Source: Halomonas halocynthiae DSM 14573
Lineage (GTDB): Bacteria > Pseudomonadota > Gammaproteobacteria > Pseudomonadales > Halomonadaceae
Assembly: GCF_000425725.1 (NCBI RefSeq)
Contig: NZ_KE384439.1
Span: 591,309-655,308, forward strand
DNA: 64,000 bases
Direction of reading: 5' to 3'
A program made the translations under genes and the position numbers. Every line of letters starts with the position of its first letter. Within the stretch, counting starts at the first letter, position 1. The notes beneath the pieces are model-generated. The model ran no database searches and was not told the DNA's origin. It worked only from the letters and a program-made list of their open reading frames with translations. Shown in pieces: positions 29,796-36,616 of the stretch.

Positions 29796-30412
29796 TGGCT
29801 GCGCCACGGGTATGGTTACTGTGGCGGCTAAGCGTTTTCCTAGCAGCTCTCGCGCCGCTGGTGTTCTGGGGCTGGCAGGTAGCGATTAACGCCGCAGGCC
29901 CCGAACCAGGCAATTACCTGCTGCTGAACATTGGCATTGGCGGGCTATGGATGCTGCTGCTCACGCTAAGCCTTACGCCACTCACCAAGCTCACCCGTTG
30001 GAAAGGCTTTGCATTGATCCGCCGTCAGCTTGGCCTATGGACACTCGCCTACGCCACCCTGCATATGCTCAGCTACGCACTGTTTATTCTAGGGCTTAAC
30101 TGGGCACTGTTGGGTAGCGAGCTGGTCAAACGGCCCTACATCATTGTTGGCATGATCGCACTGATCGGCCTTGCCGTATTAGGGGCGACCTCTAACAAAT
30201 GGTCGATGCGCCGTTTAGGTAAACGCTGGAAGCCGTTACACAAATTTGCCTACATCATTTTAGGGCTGGTACTGCTGCACTTCTTTTGGGTAGTGCGCGC
30301 CGACATGCAAGAGTGGGCCATGTATGCCGCCATTGCTGCACTAGTCATGGCAACCCGCCTACCGCCCGTCGCTCGCACACTGCCAAGACTACGCCATTTA
30401 TGGCGTTGTTAG
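29795..30412 (+). CDS. msrQ: MsrQ, haem-binding membrane subunit
   Basis: 205 residues with about six membrane helices and the ferric-reductase-like arrangement of histidines (YATLHMLSYALF; LHKFAYIILGLVLLHFFWV) that bind haem b. It passes electrons from quinol to MsrP. It overlaps msrP by one base, the usual arrangement. It ends about 100 bases before the left end of a truncated IS3-family element, so the operon boundary lies at a rearrangement site. Confidence 0.94.
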   Translation: MAAPRVWLLWRLSVFLAALAPLVFWGWQVAINAAGPEPGNYLLLNIGIGGLWMLLLTLSLTPLTKLTRWKGFALIRRQLGLWTLAYATLHMLSYALFILGLNWALLGSELVKRPYIIVGMIALIGLAVLGATSNKWSMRRLGKRWKPLHKFAYIILGLVLLHFFWVVRADMQEWAMYAAIAALVMATRLPPVARTLPRLRHLWRC

Positions 30413-30516
30413 CGGAGCAACGGCCCAATCGTTATTTGACCGCGCACGTCACTCAGTCAGCCGCCCCGAGTGCCCACCAGCTGTTTGAGCACACGCGATT
30501 CCAGCACAAAAAGAAC

Positions 30517-30860
30517 TGAACCGCCCTGGCTTTACCGAAGACTCCATATCCTGAAAGGATGGAGTCATGGAGTCATGAACTCACCAAAACGATATTCTCC
30601 AGAAGTCTGGGAGCGAGCTGTTCGATTAGCCTTTGAGCAGCAAGGCGAATACCCGTCCAAGTGGGCAGCGACCTGTTCCATTCCCAGCAAGTTCGGCTGT
30701 ACACCAGAGACCTTGAGAGCCTGGTGAAAACACATAGAAGTCACGCAGGAAAGCAGCTCGGTTAACCTGTCTGAACGTAAACGACCCAAGCAGCTAGAGC
30801 ATGAAAACGCCGAACTGAAGCGCGCCAATGAAATTCTCCGTAAAGCAGACGTCGCCGTGA
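30517..30860 (+). mobile_element. Truncated IS3-family element (left end and part of orfA)
   Basis: The terminal sequence TGAACCGCCCTGGC at 30517 matches the inverted-repeat style of one IS3 subgroup. A hairpin (GACTCC...GGAGTC, about 30540-30566) follows, then orfA from 30574. The element stops abruptly near 30860, where the remains of an integron attC site begin. No right end or OrfB is present. Confidence 0.75.
30574..30858 (+). pseudogene. IS3-family transposase OrfA with internal stop, truncated
   Basis: MNSPKRYSPEVWERAVRLAF and the following residues form the OrfA helix-turn-helix. An in-frame TGA interrupts the reading at 30725 after ETLRAW. The same frame then continues KHIEVTQESSSV, and LEHENAELKRANEILRKADV is the OrfA leucine zipper. 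The reading is lost at about 30858, where the element has been deleted. Confidence 0.8.
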
Positions 30861-30861
30861 C

Positions 30862-30877
30862 TGGCCTTGTTATGCAT
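30862..30877 (-). other. Truncated attC site
   Basis: Minus-strand sequence GCATAACAAGGC directly after the 110-residue cassette gene has the form of the first core of an attC site. The rest is missing, replaced by the IS3-family fragment. Confidence 0.6.
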
Positions 30878-31210
30878 TTACCATTGAACCAACACCTCTT
30901 GAACTTTCAGTGTCTGCGAGTCAAATCCAACCGCCCAAAACACTTTGATATCACTTTTGCTGTATTTTACCTTCCACAACGTAAACTTAGACTCATTTCT
31001 CGGCAGGCAATCTATAAACTCGATGCTTTCCAACGCACCCATGTCATTCTCTATATCCCGACACATATCCAGATACATGTCTTCAGTGATCTTCCCATCG
31101 TCATTCGGGTCTTTAGGCGGTGCCGACATTTCCTGGAGTTCCCGATAGCTCCTTCCGTCATGTAGGCTGATTAGTCGCTCAGCCAGTTCAGCTTCTCGAT
31201 CAGTGATCAC
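30878..31210 (-). CDS. Cassette 5: small protein of unknown function
   Basis: 110 residues from the GTG at 31210, 9 bases after AAGGAGG, the strongest start in the array. A longer open reading to 31507 only passes through the attC site and antisense to the next gene, and is rejected. The sequence is acidic in its first half (SAPPKDPNDDGKITEDMYLD) and contains a predicted beta-rich second half (SKFTLWKVKYSKSDIKVFWA). I recognise no family; an NTF2-like or cystatin-like fold is only a guess. It is the last surviving cassette before the IS3 truncation. Confidence 0.75.
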   Translation of the reverse strand: MITDREAELAERLISLHDGRSYRELQEMSAPPKDPNDDGKITEDMYLDMCRDIENDMGALESIEFIDCLPRNESKFTLWKVKYSKSDIKVFWAVGFDSQTLKVQEVLVQW

Positions 31211-31230
31211 GTAACTTATCCTCCTTGATT

Positions 31231-31279
31231 GCCTAACGCCAAAATCACGCGCTTGTCGCGTGCACTGCCTTGTTAGCGC
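31231..31279 (-). other. attC site of cassette 4 (short form)
   Basis: Core sequences GCCTAAC (31231-31237) and GTTAGCG (31272-31278) flank an inner inverted repeat CACGCG/CGCGTG. At about 49 bases it is a short attC. It also encodes the last residues of the methyltransferase gene. Confidence 0.85.
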
Positions 31280-31937
31280 CGGTGAAAATGACGGACGCAG
31301 GCTTATGAGTCTTGGGGTGAATAGGCTCACGCATCTCCAATAATCTAAACCCATTGCCTGCAAACAGGGCCACCCAGCTTTCGAGCGTTCTGAAGTACCA
31401 AGGGGCCGGGTCAATAAAGTCTGAGCCAAATCCAGCCCAAGAGCCCTCCCGCCAACCGTCGATGTAAGGTTGGTCGCTCGCGACCACCGGGTGAGGTGTT
31501 TGAACAATAAGAACCCCGTCCGTTTTTAGCATTGCCGGTAGAGCCTTAAACAACGCCTCTACCGAGTCCTTTCCAAGGAGCGAGAAATTACAAACAACGA
31601 CGTCGAACGACCCTTCAACTGCACCTCCTGCGATATCTTCGTAAGATGCGACCAGAAAATCTCCGCCGCCGGCGCTTTCGGCCTTCTCAATAAGATCCGG
31701 CACTACATCGACCCCCACTAAATGCGGTACTCGTAACGAAAGTTCACGGATGAGCCACCCCTCTCCGCACCCAATATCGAGAACCGATTGCGGAGAACGA
31801 CTCAACACAGCCTCGACGATCGCTTTGTTCGTTATCAGCTTGCGGCTTTCGATGTGACCACCTCGCACAGCCGCAGACCACTGAGATGCATTCTTCTCCC
31901 AGGAATCGACAATCTTGTCATCACTGTAAGGGTTCAT
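31245..31937 (-). CDS. Cassette 4: class I SAM-dependent methyltransferase
   Basis: 230 residues. Motif I (SVLDIGCGEGWLIRELS) binds SAM; the acidic motif II (VGVDVVPDLI) and motif IV (FDVVVCNFSLL) follow. The pattern is that of small-molecule or unassigned class I methyltransferases. The substrate is unknown. The C-terminal residues ANKAVHATSA are encoded by the attC site itself, a known oddity of cassette genes. The start is within a few tens of bases of the upstream attC, as usual in cassettes. Confidence 0.88.
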   Translation of the reverse strand: MNPYSDDKIVDSWEKNASQWSAAVRGGHIESRKLITNKAIVEAVLSRSPQSVLDIGCGEGWLIRELSLRVPHLVGVDVVPDLIEKAESAGGGDFLVASYEDIAGGAVEGSFDVVVCNFSLLGKDSVEALFKALPAMLKTDGVLIVQTPHPVVASDQPYIDGWREGSWAGFGSDFIDPAPWYFRTLESWVALFAGNGFRLLEMREPIHPKTHKPASVIFTGANKAVHATSA

Positions 31938-31956
31938 AAAGCAATCCGTTTCAAGC

Positions 31957-32027
31957 CGCTAACGCTTGGCTTTGCGGCGCACCAGAGCGCCAGCGTAGGT
32001 GCGTCCGACAACAGCCACTTGTTAGCC
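31957..32027 (-). other. attC site of cassette 3
   Basis: Cores CGCTAAC (31957-31963) and GTTAGCC (32021-32027) with an imperfect inner inverted repeat (GCGCACC/GGTGCGTC) form a classic attC of about 71 bases. The stop codon of the HEPN-like gene overlaps the outer core. Confidence 0.9.
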
Positions 32028-32606
32028 TTGCTCTATAGTTTCATACGTAGGTGCGCCAACCGTATCAACCGAATGCCCTGATACCTTCGCGCCGTGCATC
32101 CACATCATTTCTAATTCAGTTGCTACCTCTTCGAAGCGCTCAGCACTTTCTATTGATGAATATGACATGATAGTTTTCTTATCTCGGGGAAATGGCACTA
32201 ACCTTTCAGGGTGACTCTCTGGCACGACGTGAACCTCTGAAACCTTTTGGGGCTTTGCGTGGGCTAGAGCGTTTCGGAAACGTTTCATGTTGTTCAGTGT
32301 TTGCCATGGCTCCACTGAGAAATCTACTTCAATATTAAGAAACTCAGATATCATCGCGATTTTTCCGATGAACGAAGTAGATTCAAAATGAGTCCAATGC
32401 GGGAATAGTTGCCCTCCGTAAATATTGCATAGCGCCTCTACGCGGAAGACAGAAAAAGCCATTGATGGAATTATCCACCTAAAGCGGTGGCCATCTTCTT
32501 CAGCCTTAGCCTGTTTAAGCTGATTTAATGCGATTGAACCTAAATACCCATGTTCATAGATATTTCTTTCAACCTTAACTTTCTTAGTATTACTTTTATC
32601 AGTCAC
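32022..32606 (-). CDS. Cassette 3: HEPN-like protein of unknown function
   Basis: 194 residues, mainly helical, no signal peptide or membrane segment. The segment MKRFRNALAHAKPQK contains R-N-A-L-A-H, an Rx4H motif of the kind that forms the RNase site of HEPN domains. The flanking helices (FRWIIPSMAFSVFRVEALCN upstream) fit a four-helix bundle. Toxins and phage-defence RNases often use this fold, but the motif also occurs in inactive relatives. It is compact, AT-rich and lacks a partner gene. The assignment is a motif-level inference. Confidence 0.7.
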   Translation of the reverse strand: MTDKSNTKKVKVERNIYEHGYLGSIALNQLKQAKAEEDGHRFRWIIPSMAFSVFRVEALCNIYGGQLFPHWTHFESTSFIGKIAMISEFLNIEVDFSVEPWQTLNNMKRFRNALAHAKPQKVSEVHVVPESHPERLVPFPRDKKTIMSYSSIESAERFEEVATELEMMWMHGAKVSGHSVDTVGAPTYETIEQG

Positions 32607-32630
32607 TTAAATTTCCCGATACTGACGGAG

Positions 32631-32701
32631 GCTAACGCCGCGCTTTGCGGCAAACATGAAGCGCAGCGGAATGTTTGTCCGACAACAGCGCTTTGTTAGG
32701 C
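32631..32701 (-). other. attC site of cassette 2
   Basis: Cores GCTAAC (32631-32636) and GTTAGGC (32695-32701) flank an inner repeat CAAACAT/ATGTTTG and a second GC-rich arm. At about 71 bases it is a well-formed attC. The stop of the cyclase-like gene lies in the outer core. Confidence 0.92.
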
Positions 32702-33586
32702 GATTTCAACTTTAAGATCCGAAACAGGTATTCCAATAGTTTCCAGAGGCATGCCTTGAATGTGAGAGACCACTACCTCTACCTCAAGAGTTCGCTCAAG
32801 AAACTCGTTAAAATAATTGGCATACCATGCAAGCTTGGAACGAATATTCGGATCTTCTGGAGCCTCGCTTAGTAGATGCTCAATAGTAGCTTTCTCGTTC
32901 AGCAATATCTCATGTGCATTTGCTCCACACATGTTCTGCGCTACTTTGTTTGTGGCCAAGCATAGGCTATCAAAGTACGCGACCGCGTCATCTTTGTCCC
33001 GAATGATCTCTTTTCTGATTAGGCTGGCAGCTGAATCACTACTACGCTCAGAAATAAATTCTTCAAATTTCTCATCTATGGCTATTCGAGGTTGCTTCGC
33101 CACCTTGCTTTCAAGATTATAGGCATTATTCATCGCCGGCCCAAATACTATTTGTTCTGTGTGAACTAAATTTCCACAAGTAATACCACCCCGGAGTAAC
33201 AGATTAAACGAGCTAGTATTAACCAATAGCTTGATTAGAAAATATCTGAAGTTGATCAAGCCGTCTGAGTCAGCAGGACAGGAAAACACGATCGAATCTG
33301 AAAACGTTGTGATCCTAACCCGTTTAGGTTGCGCTTCTCGTTTCATTGACTCGTAGAAACTATCCAGCTCAGCTTTACGTTCAGCCGAAAGGTAAGCGTA
33401 ATTTGAATGCGCAAAGAATTCCTCGGGAGAACCGTAGATATCGTTTACATTGTTTATCTTATCTAAGACACCTGAAATTAAGTTGAACTTTTCTGAGTCA
33501 TGTTCGCTATCAAAGACAAGCTGACCGAACCCTAATATATCAATGAACCCAATGATCCTTCTTTCGTACGACACGTTATGAACCAC
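32696..33586 (-). CDS. Cassette 2: orphan class III nucleotidyl-cyclase-like protein
   Basis: 296 residues from a GTG at 33586; a GTG four codons later has better spacing to AAAGG. Motifs follow the class III cyclase order: a first metal-binding segment GFIDILGFGQLV (Asp), a second ITTFSDSIVFSC (Asp), then LLRGGITCGNLV, and FGPAMNNAYNLES, which matches the G..VN.A.RL element with the catalytic Asn kept and the usual Arg replaced by Asn. A helical C-terminal region of about 100 residues follows. Related stand-alone cyclase-fold proteins include the Pycsar phage-defence cyclases, but no effector gene lies beside this one. Cyclase activity is uncertain. Confidence 0.6.
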   Translation of the reverse strand: MVHNVSYERRIIGFIDILGFGQLVFDSEHDSEKFNLISGVLDKINNVNDIYGSPEEFFAHSNYAYLSAERKAELDSFYESMKREAQPKRVRITTFSDSIVFSCPADSDGLINFRYFLIKLLVNTSSFNLLLRGGITCGNLVHTEQIVFGPAMNNAYNLESKVAKQPRIAIDEKFEEFISERSSDSAASLIRKEIIRDKDDAVAYFDSLCLATNKVAQNMCGANAHEILLNEKATIEHLLSEAPEDPNIRSKLAWYANYFNEFLERTLEVEVVVSHIQGMPLETIGIPVSDLKVEIA

Positions 33587-33600
33587 CTTTCTTTACTGAC

Positions 33601-33671
33601 GCCTAACGCCCCACTCACCGGAATTTTAGGAGCAAAGCGAGTAAAATTTCCGCGTGCAGTGGCTTGTTATA
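33601..33671 (-). other. attC site of cassette 1
   Basis: Cores GCCTAAC (33601-33607) and GTTATATC (33666-33673) flank the inner inverted repeat GGAATTTTA/TAAAATTTCC and an outer CACT/AGTG pair. The unusual outer core is complementary to the first core of the same cassette at 34615-34622, confirming the cassette limits. Confidence 0.92.
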
Positions 33672-34604
33672 TCACCATGCCTCGGGATTCTCACACCTTG
33701 GACATACATAGGAATATGTATCTTCCCATGAAGTCATTTCACCATTAGGCCATGGTGTACCACAAATATCACAATCCACTTCAATGTCCTCTGAATCCTC
33801 ATTTTCACAACCCTCTAGCGTACATCTATAGCCCGTAGATGAATCATCATTCGGTATCATGGTGTCATTCCCGCAACTCGGGCACGTATAGACGTTCCAC
33901 TCAATAAACGTCTGATGTTTTTGCCTAACTCCAGCAAATAGCAGGTGCTTTTGCTCTGAGACCGAAATGTTTGCTTCCGAAAGGGCGTGTTCGTATTCAT
34001 CCGCTAGTACTTTGAAGGTATGAATGCGGTCTTCACCCACTTCTTCATCCAAATCGAAAAGGGAAAATATATCTGTAAACTCCGCTAAACCTCTAACTAA
34101 TCTGCCGACACAGAGTCGGACTTCTTTAGCAGTAAATTCGAATTCAAAATGCTCAATCGAATTTCTTAGACCCTTCATCCAATTAATGTCGTCTATGAAA
34201 TCCTGATCTACAAAATGATTGCCCGTTACTCTGCATACTTCACACTTAGCAATTGACAAGGCTTGTTCGACCGTAACCGTATGGGGAGATGCATAACCCT
34301 GTATTAATTTTCCAAAATCGTAGCCTTCACTTTCAAGGGCATTGAATGATGACAAAAGGTCTGTTTCATCCGTTTTGGAGCGCTTCAAAACTTCTTTATA
34401 GCACTTAGTAAAAACTAAATTATCATCTAGTGATTGCAAGTACATCTTGAGCACTAACTCTATACTATGAGCCAAGTGTGTTATGGAAAATTTAAACGCC
34501 TTTAAATCACCACCTTGTCCTTGTTCATATTTGGTAAGGGCTTCATTAAAACTATCAATTGCATTAGCTTTAATATCGAATTTGAACTTCACGCGCCACT
34601 CCAT
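33672..34604 (-). CDS. Cassette 1: HEPN-like protein with C-terminal zinc ribbons
   Basis: 310 residues. The N-terminal helical region contains GLRNSIEHFEFEF with R-N-S-I-E-H, an Rx4H motif of HEPN type, at about residue 146. The C-terminal 70 residues carry three or four cysteine pairs (CPSCGN, CTLEGC, CDICGTPWPNG, CPRCENP), so two zinc ribbons are likely. No membrane segment is seen. The combination suggests a nucleic-acid-targeted RNase-like protein, though several HEPN relatives are non-catalytic. It is the first cassette next to attI, so it is the one most likely to be expressed. AT-rich composition marks it as foreign to the host. Confidence 0.7.
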   Translation of the reverse strand: MEWRVKFKFDIKANAIDSFNEALTKYEQGQGGDLKAFKFSITHLAHSIELVLKMYLQSLDDNLVFTKCYKEVLKRSKTDETDLLSSFNALESEGYDFGKLIQGYASPHTVTVEQALSIAKCEVCRVTGNHFVDQDFIDDINWMKGLRNSIEHFEFEFTAKEVRLCVGRLVRGLAEFTDIFSLFDLDEEVGEDRIHTFKVLADEYEHALSEANISVSEQKHLLFAGVRQKHQTFIEWNVYTCPSCGNDTMIPNDDSSTGYRCTLEGCENEDSEDIEVDCDICGTPWPNGEMTSWEDTYSYVCPRCENPEAW

Positions 34605-34611
34605 TTCCTAA

Positions 34612-34790
34612 GGTGATATAACAGTGATTGGACTGCGCGTCCTGATATTGGATGAACAACCTTGCGCGTTCAATAATATTATCCGACGCGCGTCATTTCC
34701 TCCAGCTCATTGATTTTTAAAGCACCTAAATATAGTTTGGCCACCTATCCAGAATTCGCGCGCTTGCGCGTTTTGCCGGAATCAATAATA
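34612..34790 (-). other. attI-like region between intI and first cassette
   Basis: The cassette boundary GTTATATCACC lies at about 34612-34622 on the minus strand. The remaining bases up to the LexA box contain two direct copies of CTTGCGCGTT (34661-34670 and 34763-34772), possibly integrase-binding direct repeats. Position and orientation fit attI, but no attI sequence can be matched from memory. Confidence 0.55.
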
Positions 34791-34806
34791 CTGTATAGAT
34801 ATACAA
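34791..34806 (+). promoter_or_regulatory. LexA (SOS) box in front of intI
   Basis: CTGTATAGATATACAA differs from the ideal E. coli SOS box CTGTATATATATACAG at few positions and lies 16 bases before the intI ATG. SOS control of integron integrases through such a site is established. The host LexA is encoded at 1857-2513. Confidence 0.75.
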
Positions 34807-34821
34807 AAAAGAAGCTGTCGT

Positions 34822-35175
34822 ATGGATACGCAGACTAAGCCACCAAAGCTTATAGATTGTGTCAAGGCTGCCATGCGGGTGACGCGCTACAGCCCGCGTA
34901 CCAAGAAAACTTACTGCTTGGATACGCGGCTTCATTCGCTTTCATGGTGCGCCACCCAGCCAGCATGGGTGCTTCCGAGACGCGTGTTTTTCTGGAGCAC
35001 CTTACGGTAGAGTGACAGGTGGCGGCTGCCACTCAGCACCAGGCGCTGAATGCTATCGTCTTCCCCTATCGTCTTTCCCTATCGTCTTCCTTTATCGCCA
35101 GGTTCTTGAGCAGCCCTTGGGGGAGATCGGTGAGTTCTTACGCACCAAGCGCCCACAACGCTTTCCTGTCGTTTT
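34822..35175 (+). pseudogene. intI: Integron integrase intI, N-terminal remnant
   Basis: The reading starts MDTQTKPPKLIDCVKAAMRV, and RYSPRTKKTYC matches the IntI core-binding domain. It then needs frame changes to continue as WIRGFIRFHG, RHPASMGASETRVFLEHLTV, a stop where Gly is expected, QVAAATxHQALNAIVF, and finally LYRQVLEQPLGEIGEFLRTK and RPQRFPVVFP. A three-copy repeat of about 13 bases (CTATCGTCTTTCC-like, 35053-35090) interrupts the gene. Nothing of the catalytic C-terminal domain with its Arg/Tyr residues remains. The enzyme is certainly inactive, so the array cannot be recombined by this gene. Confidence 0.9.
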
Positions 35176-35249
35176 TCCTTATGAGTTTTGCCTCATAAAC
35201 AAGTGAGCTTACCCAGAAATAGTGGCCACTGCTTTACGCGATCACTCTG

Positions 35250-36476
35250 TCAGCGAATAATTCCCTCGCTACGTAATCTGGCAATATCCTCTTCGCTCAC
35301 CCCCATGCTTGCCAATACACGATCACTGTCTTGCCCTAACGTTGGCGGTGCAACCGTGCTGGTGGCACTAACGCCGTCAAAGCGCAGCGGGTTCGCTACT
35401 TGAGGAATTTCTCTGGTGCCATTTTTCAAGGTGCAGTGCATTTGGCGATGCTGCGCCTGCGGATTAGCAAACGCTTCACTAACACCATTAATCGGCCCTG
35501 CCGGGATACCCCGCGCTTCAAACTCCGCCAGCCATTCATCACGATCACGGGTCTTAAGCACCGAGTTGATATGGCTCACCAAACTATCACGATTACCGAC
35601 CCGAGCCGCATTCGTAATAAAGGCGGGGTCTTCAGCCCACTCTGGATGCCCAAGTAATGCCGCTAACCGTGAAAACTGCGCGTCGTTTCCTACGGTCAGA
35701 ACCAGATAACCGTCTGCACAGGCAAAGGCTTCATAAGGCACGATGTTAGGATGAGCATTGCCCAGCCGCTGTGGGTTTTCGCCAGACACTAACGCATTCA
35801 GCGCCTGGTTCGCCAATGTCGCTAACTGAACATCCATCAACGCCACATCAACGTGGCGCCCCTGGCCAGTCTGAGCTCGCTCATGCAGCGCTCCCAATAC
35901 ACCAACCGTTGCATATAGCCCAGTCATAACATCGGTGATCGCCACGCCTGTTTTCATCGGCATACCATCAGGCTCACCGGTGAGGCTCATCAGCCCGCCC
36001 AATGCCTGAACCATAAAGTCGTAGCCTGGGCGGTGCGACCAGGGCCCATCCTGGCCGAAGCCGGTAATCGAACACACCACCAGCGCAGGGTTCTCTGCAC
36101 GCAGAGTCTCAGCGTCCAGCCCATAACGTGCCAGCCCGCCCACCTTGAAGTTTTCAAGCATGATATCGGCGCCAGCGGCCAAGCGTTGAATCAATTGTTG
36201 CCCTTCCGGTGTCGCTATATCCACACCAAGCGATTGCTTGCCACGATTAGCACACAGGTAGTAAGCCGCCAAGCGATCAGGATCACTAGACGCCACAGCG
36301 TCATCTTCACCTTCACCGAGCCAAGGGGGGCCCCAGCTGCGAGTGTCATCACCGCGCTCTGGGTGCTCAATCTTAATTACCCGCGCGCCAAGGTCAGCCA
36401 GTAACTGACCCGACCAAGGGCCAGCCAATACGCGTGACATGTCGAGCACCACAATGCCTTCTAGCGGGCCTTTCAT
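35250..36476 (-). CDS. Family III CoA-transferase (CaiB/BaiF), probably succinyl-CoA:glutarate type
   Basis: 408 residues. The N-terminus MKGPLEGIVVLDMSRVLAGP and the catalytic-Asp segment HRPGYDFMVQALGGLMSLTG are typical of family III CoA-transferases, which move CoA between carboxylates. It is 140 bases downstream of the glutaryl-CoA dehydrogenase gene on the same strand. In other bacteria such a pair activates glutarate with succinyl-CoA and then oxidises it, so a SUGCT-like role is inferred from context. Other acyl groups cannot be excluded. It flanks the integron remnant. Confidence 0.9.
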   Translation of the reverse strand: MKGPLEGIVVLDMSRVLAGPWSGQLLADLGARVIKIEHPERGDDTRSWGPPWLGEGEDDAVASSDPDRLAAYYLCANRGKQSLGVDIATPEGQQLIQRLAAGADIMLENFKVGGLARYGLDAETLRAENPALVVCSITGFGQDGPWSHRPGYDFMVQALGGLMSLTGEPDGMPMKTGVAITDVMTGLYATVGVLGALHERAQTGQGRHVDVALMDVQLATLANQALNALVSGENPQRLGNAHPNIVPYEAFACADGYLVLTVGNDAQFSRLAALLGHPEWAEDPAFITNAARVGNRDSLVSHINSVLKTRDRDEWLAEFEARGIPAGPINGVSEAFANPQAQHRQMHCTLKNGTREIPQVANPLRFDGVSATSTVAPPTLGQDSDRVLASMGVSEEDIARLRSEGIIR

Positions 36477-36616
36477 CCACAGTCTCCTTGCCTTCGATGG
36501 TTGCGCGGTACCTGTTTATGGCCTAATAGCACAGAGCAAGGTGTATATACCTTGCTCCAGCTCTTGCATACACCTCACCGCCAAGCCAGGTCGCCTGATG
36601 GCTTACGCTTAAACGC

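Larger units (their letters stand above)
30862..35175 (-). mobile_element. Remnant integron: broken intI, attI-like region and five gene cassettes
   Basis: A decayed integron integrase N-terminus (plus strand, 34822-35175) faces away from five minus-strand genes, each followed by an attC-type site. Four complete attC sites and one truncated site are present. In four cassettes the first core (GTTRRRY) is complementary to the last core (RYYYAAC) of the same cassette, as expected for true cassettes: GTTATATC/GATATAAC, GTTAGGC/GCCTAAC, GTTAGCC/GGCTAAC and GTTAGCG/CGCTAAC. The fifth pair (GTTAGGC/GCATAAC) does not match fully. The array is cut at its distal end by an IS3 remnant. Confidence 0.9.

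Noticed and set aside
30878..31507. Long form (209 residues) of the small cassette gene
   Set aside because: The extra N-terminal part is translated attC sequence and antisense of the methyltransferase; a strong internal GTG start exists at 31210.
31957..32027. attC hairpins as terminators or REP elements
   Set aside because: Their core sequences, spacing, partner matching and placement after each gene fit attC sites better, and they lack T-runs.
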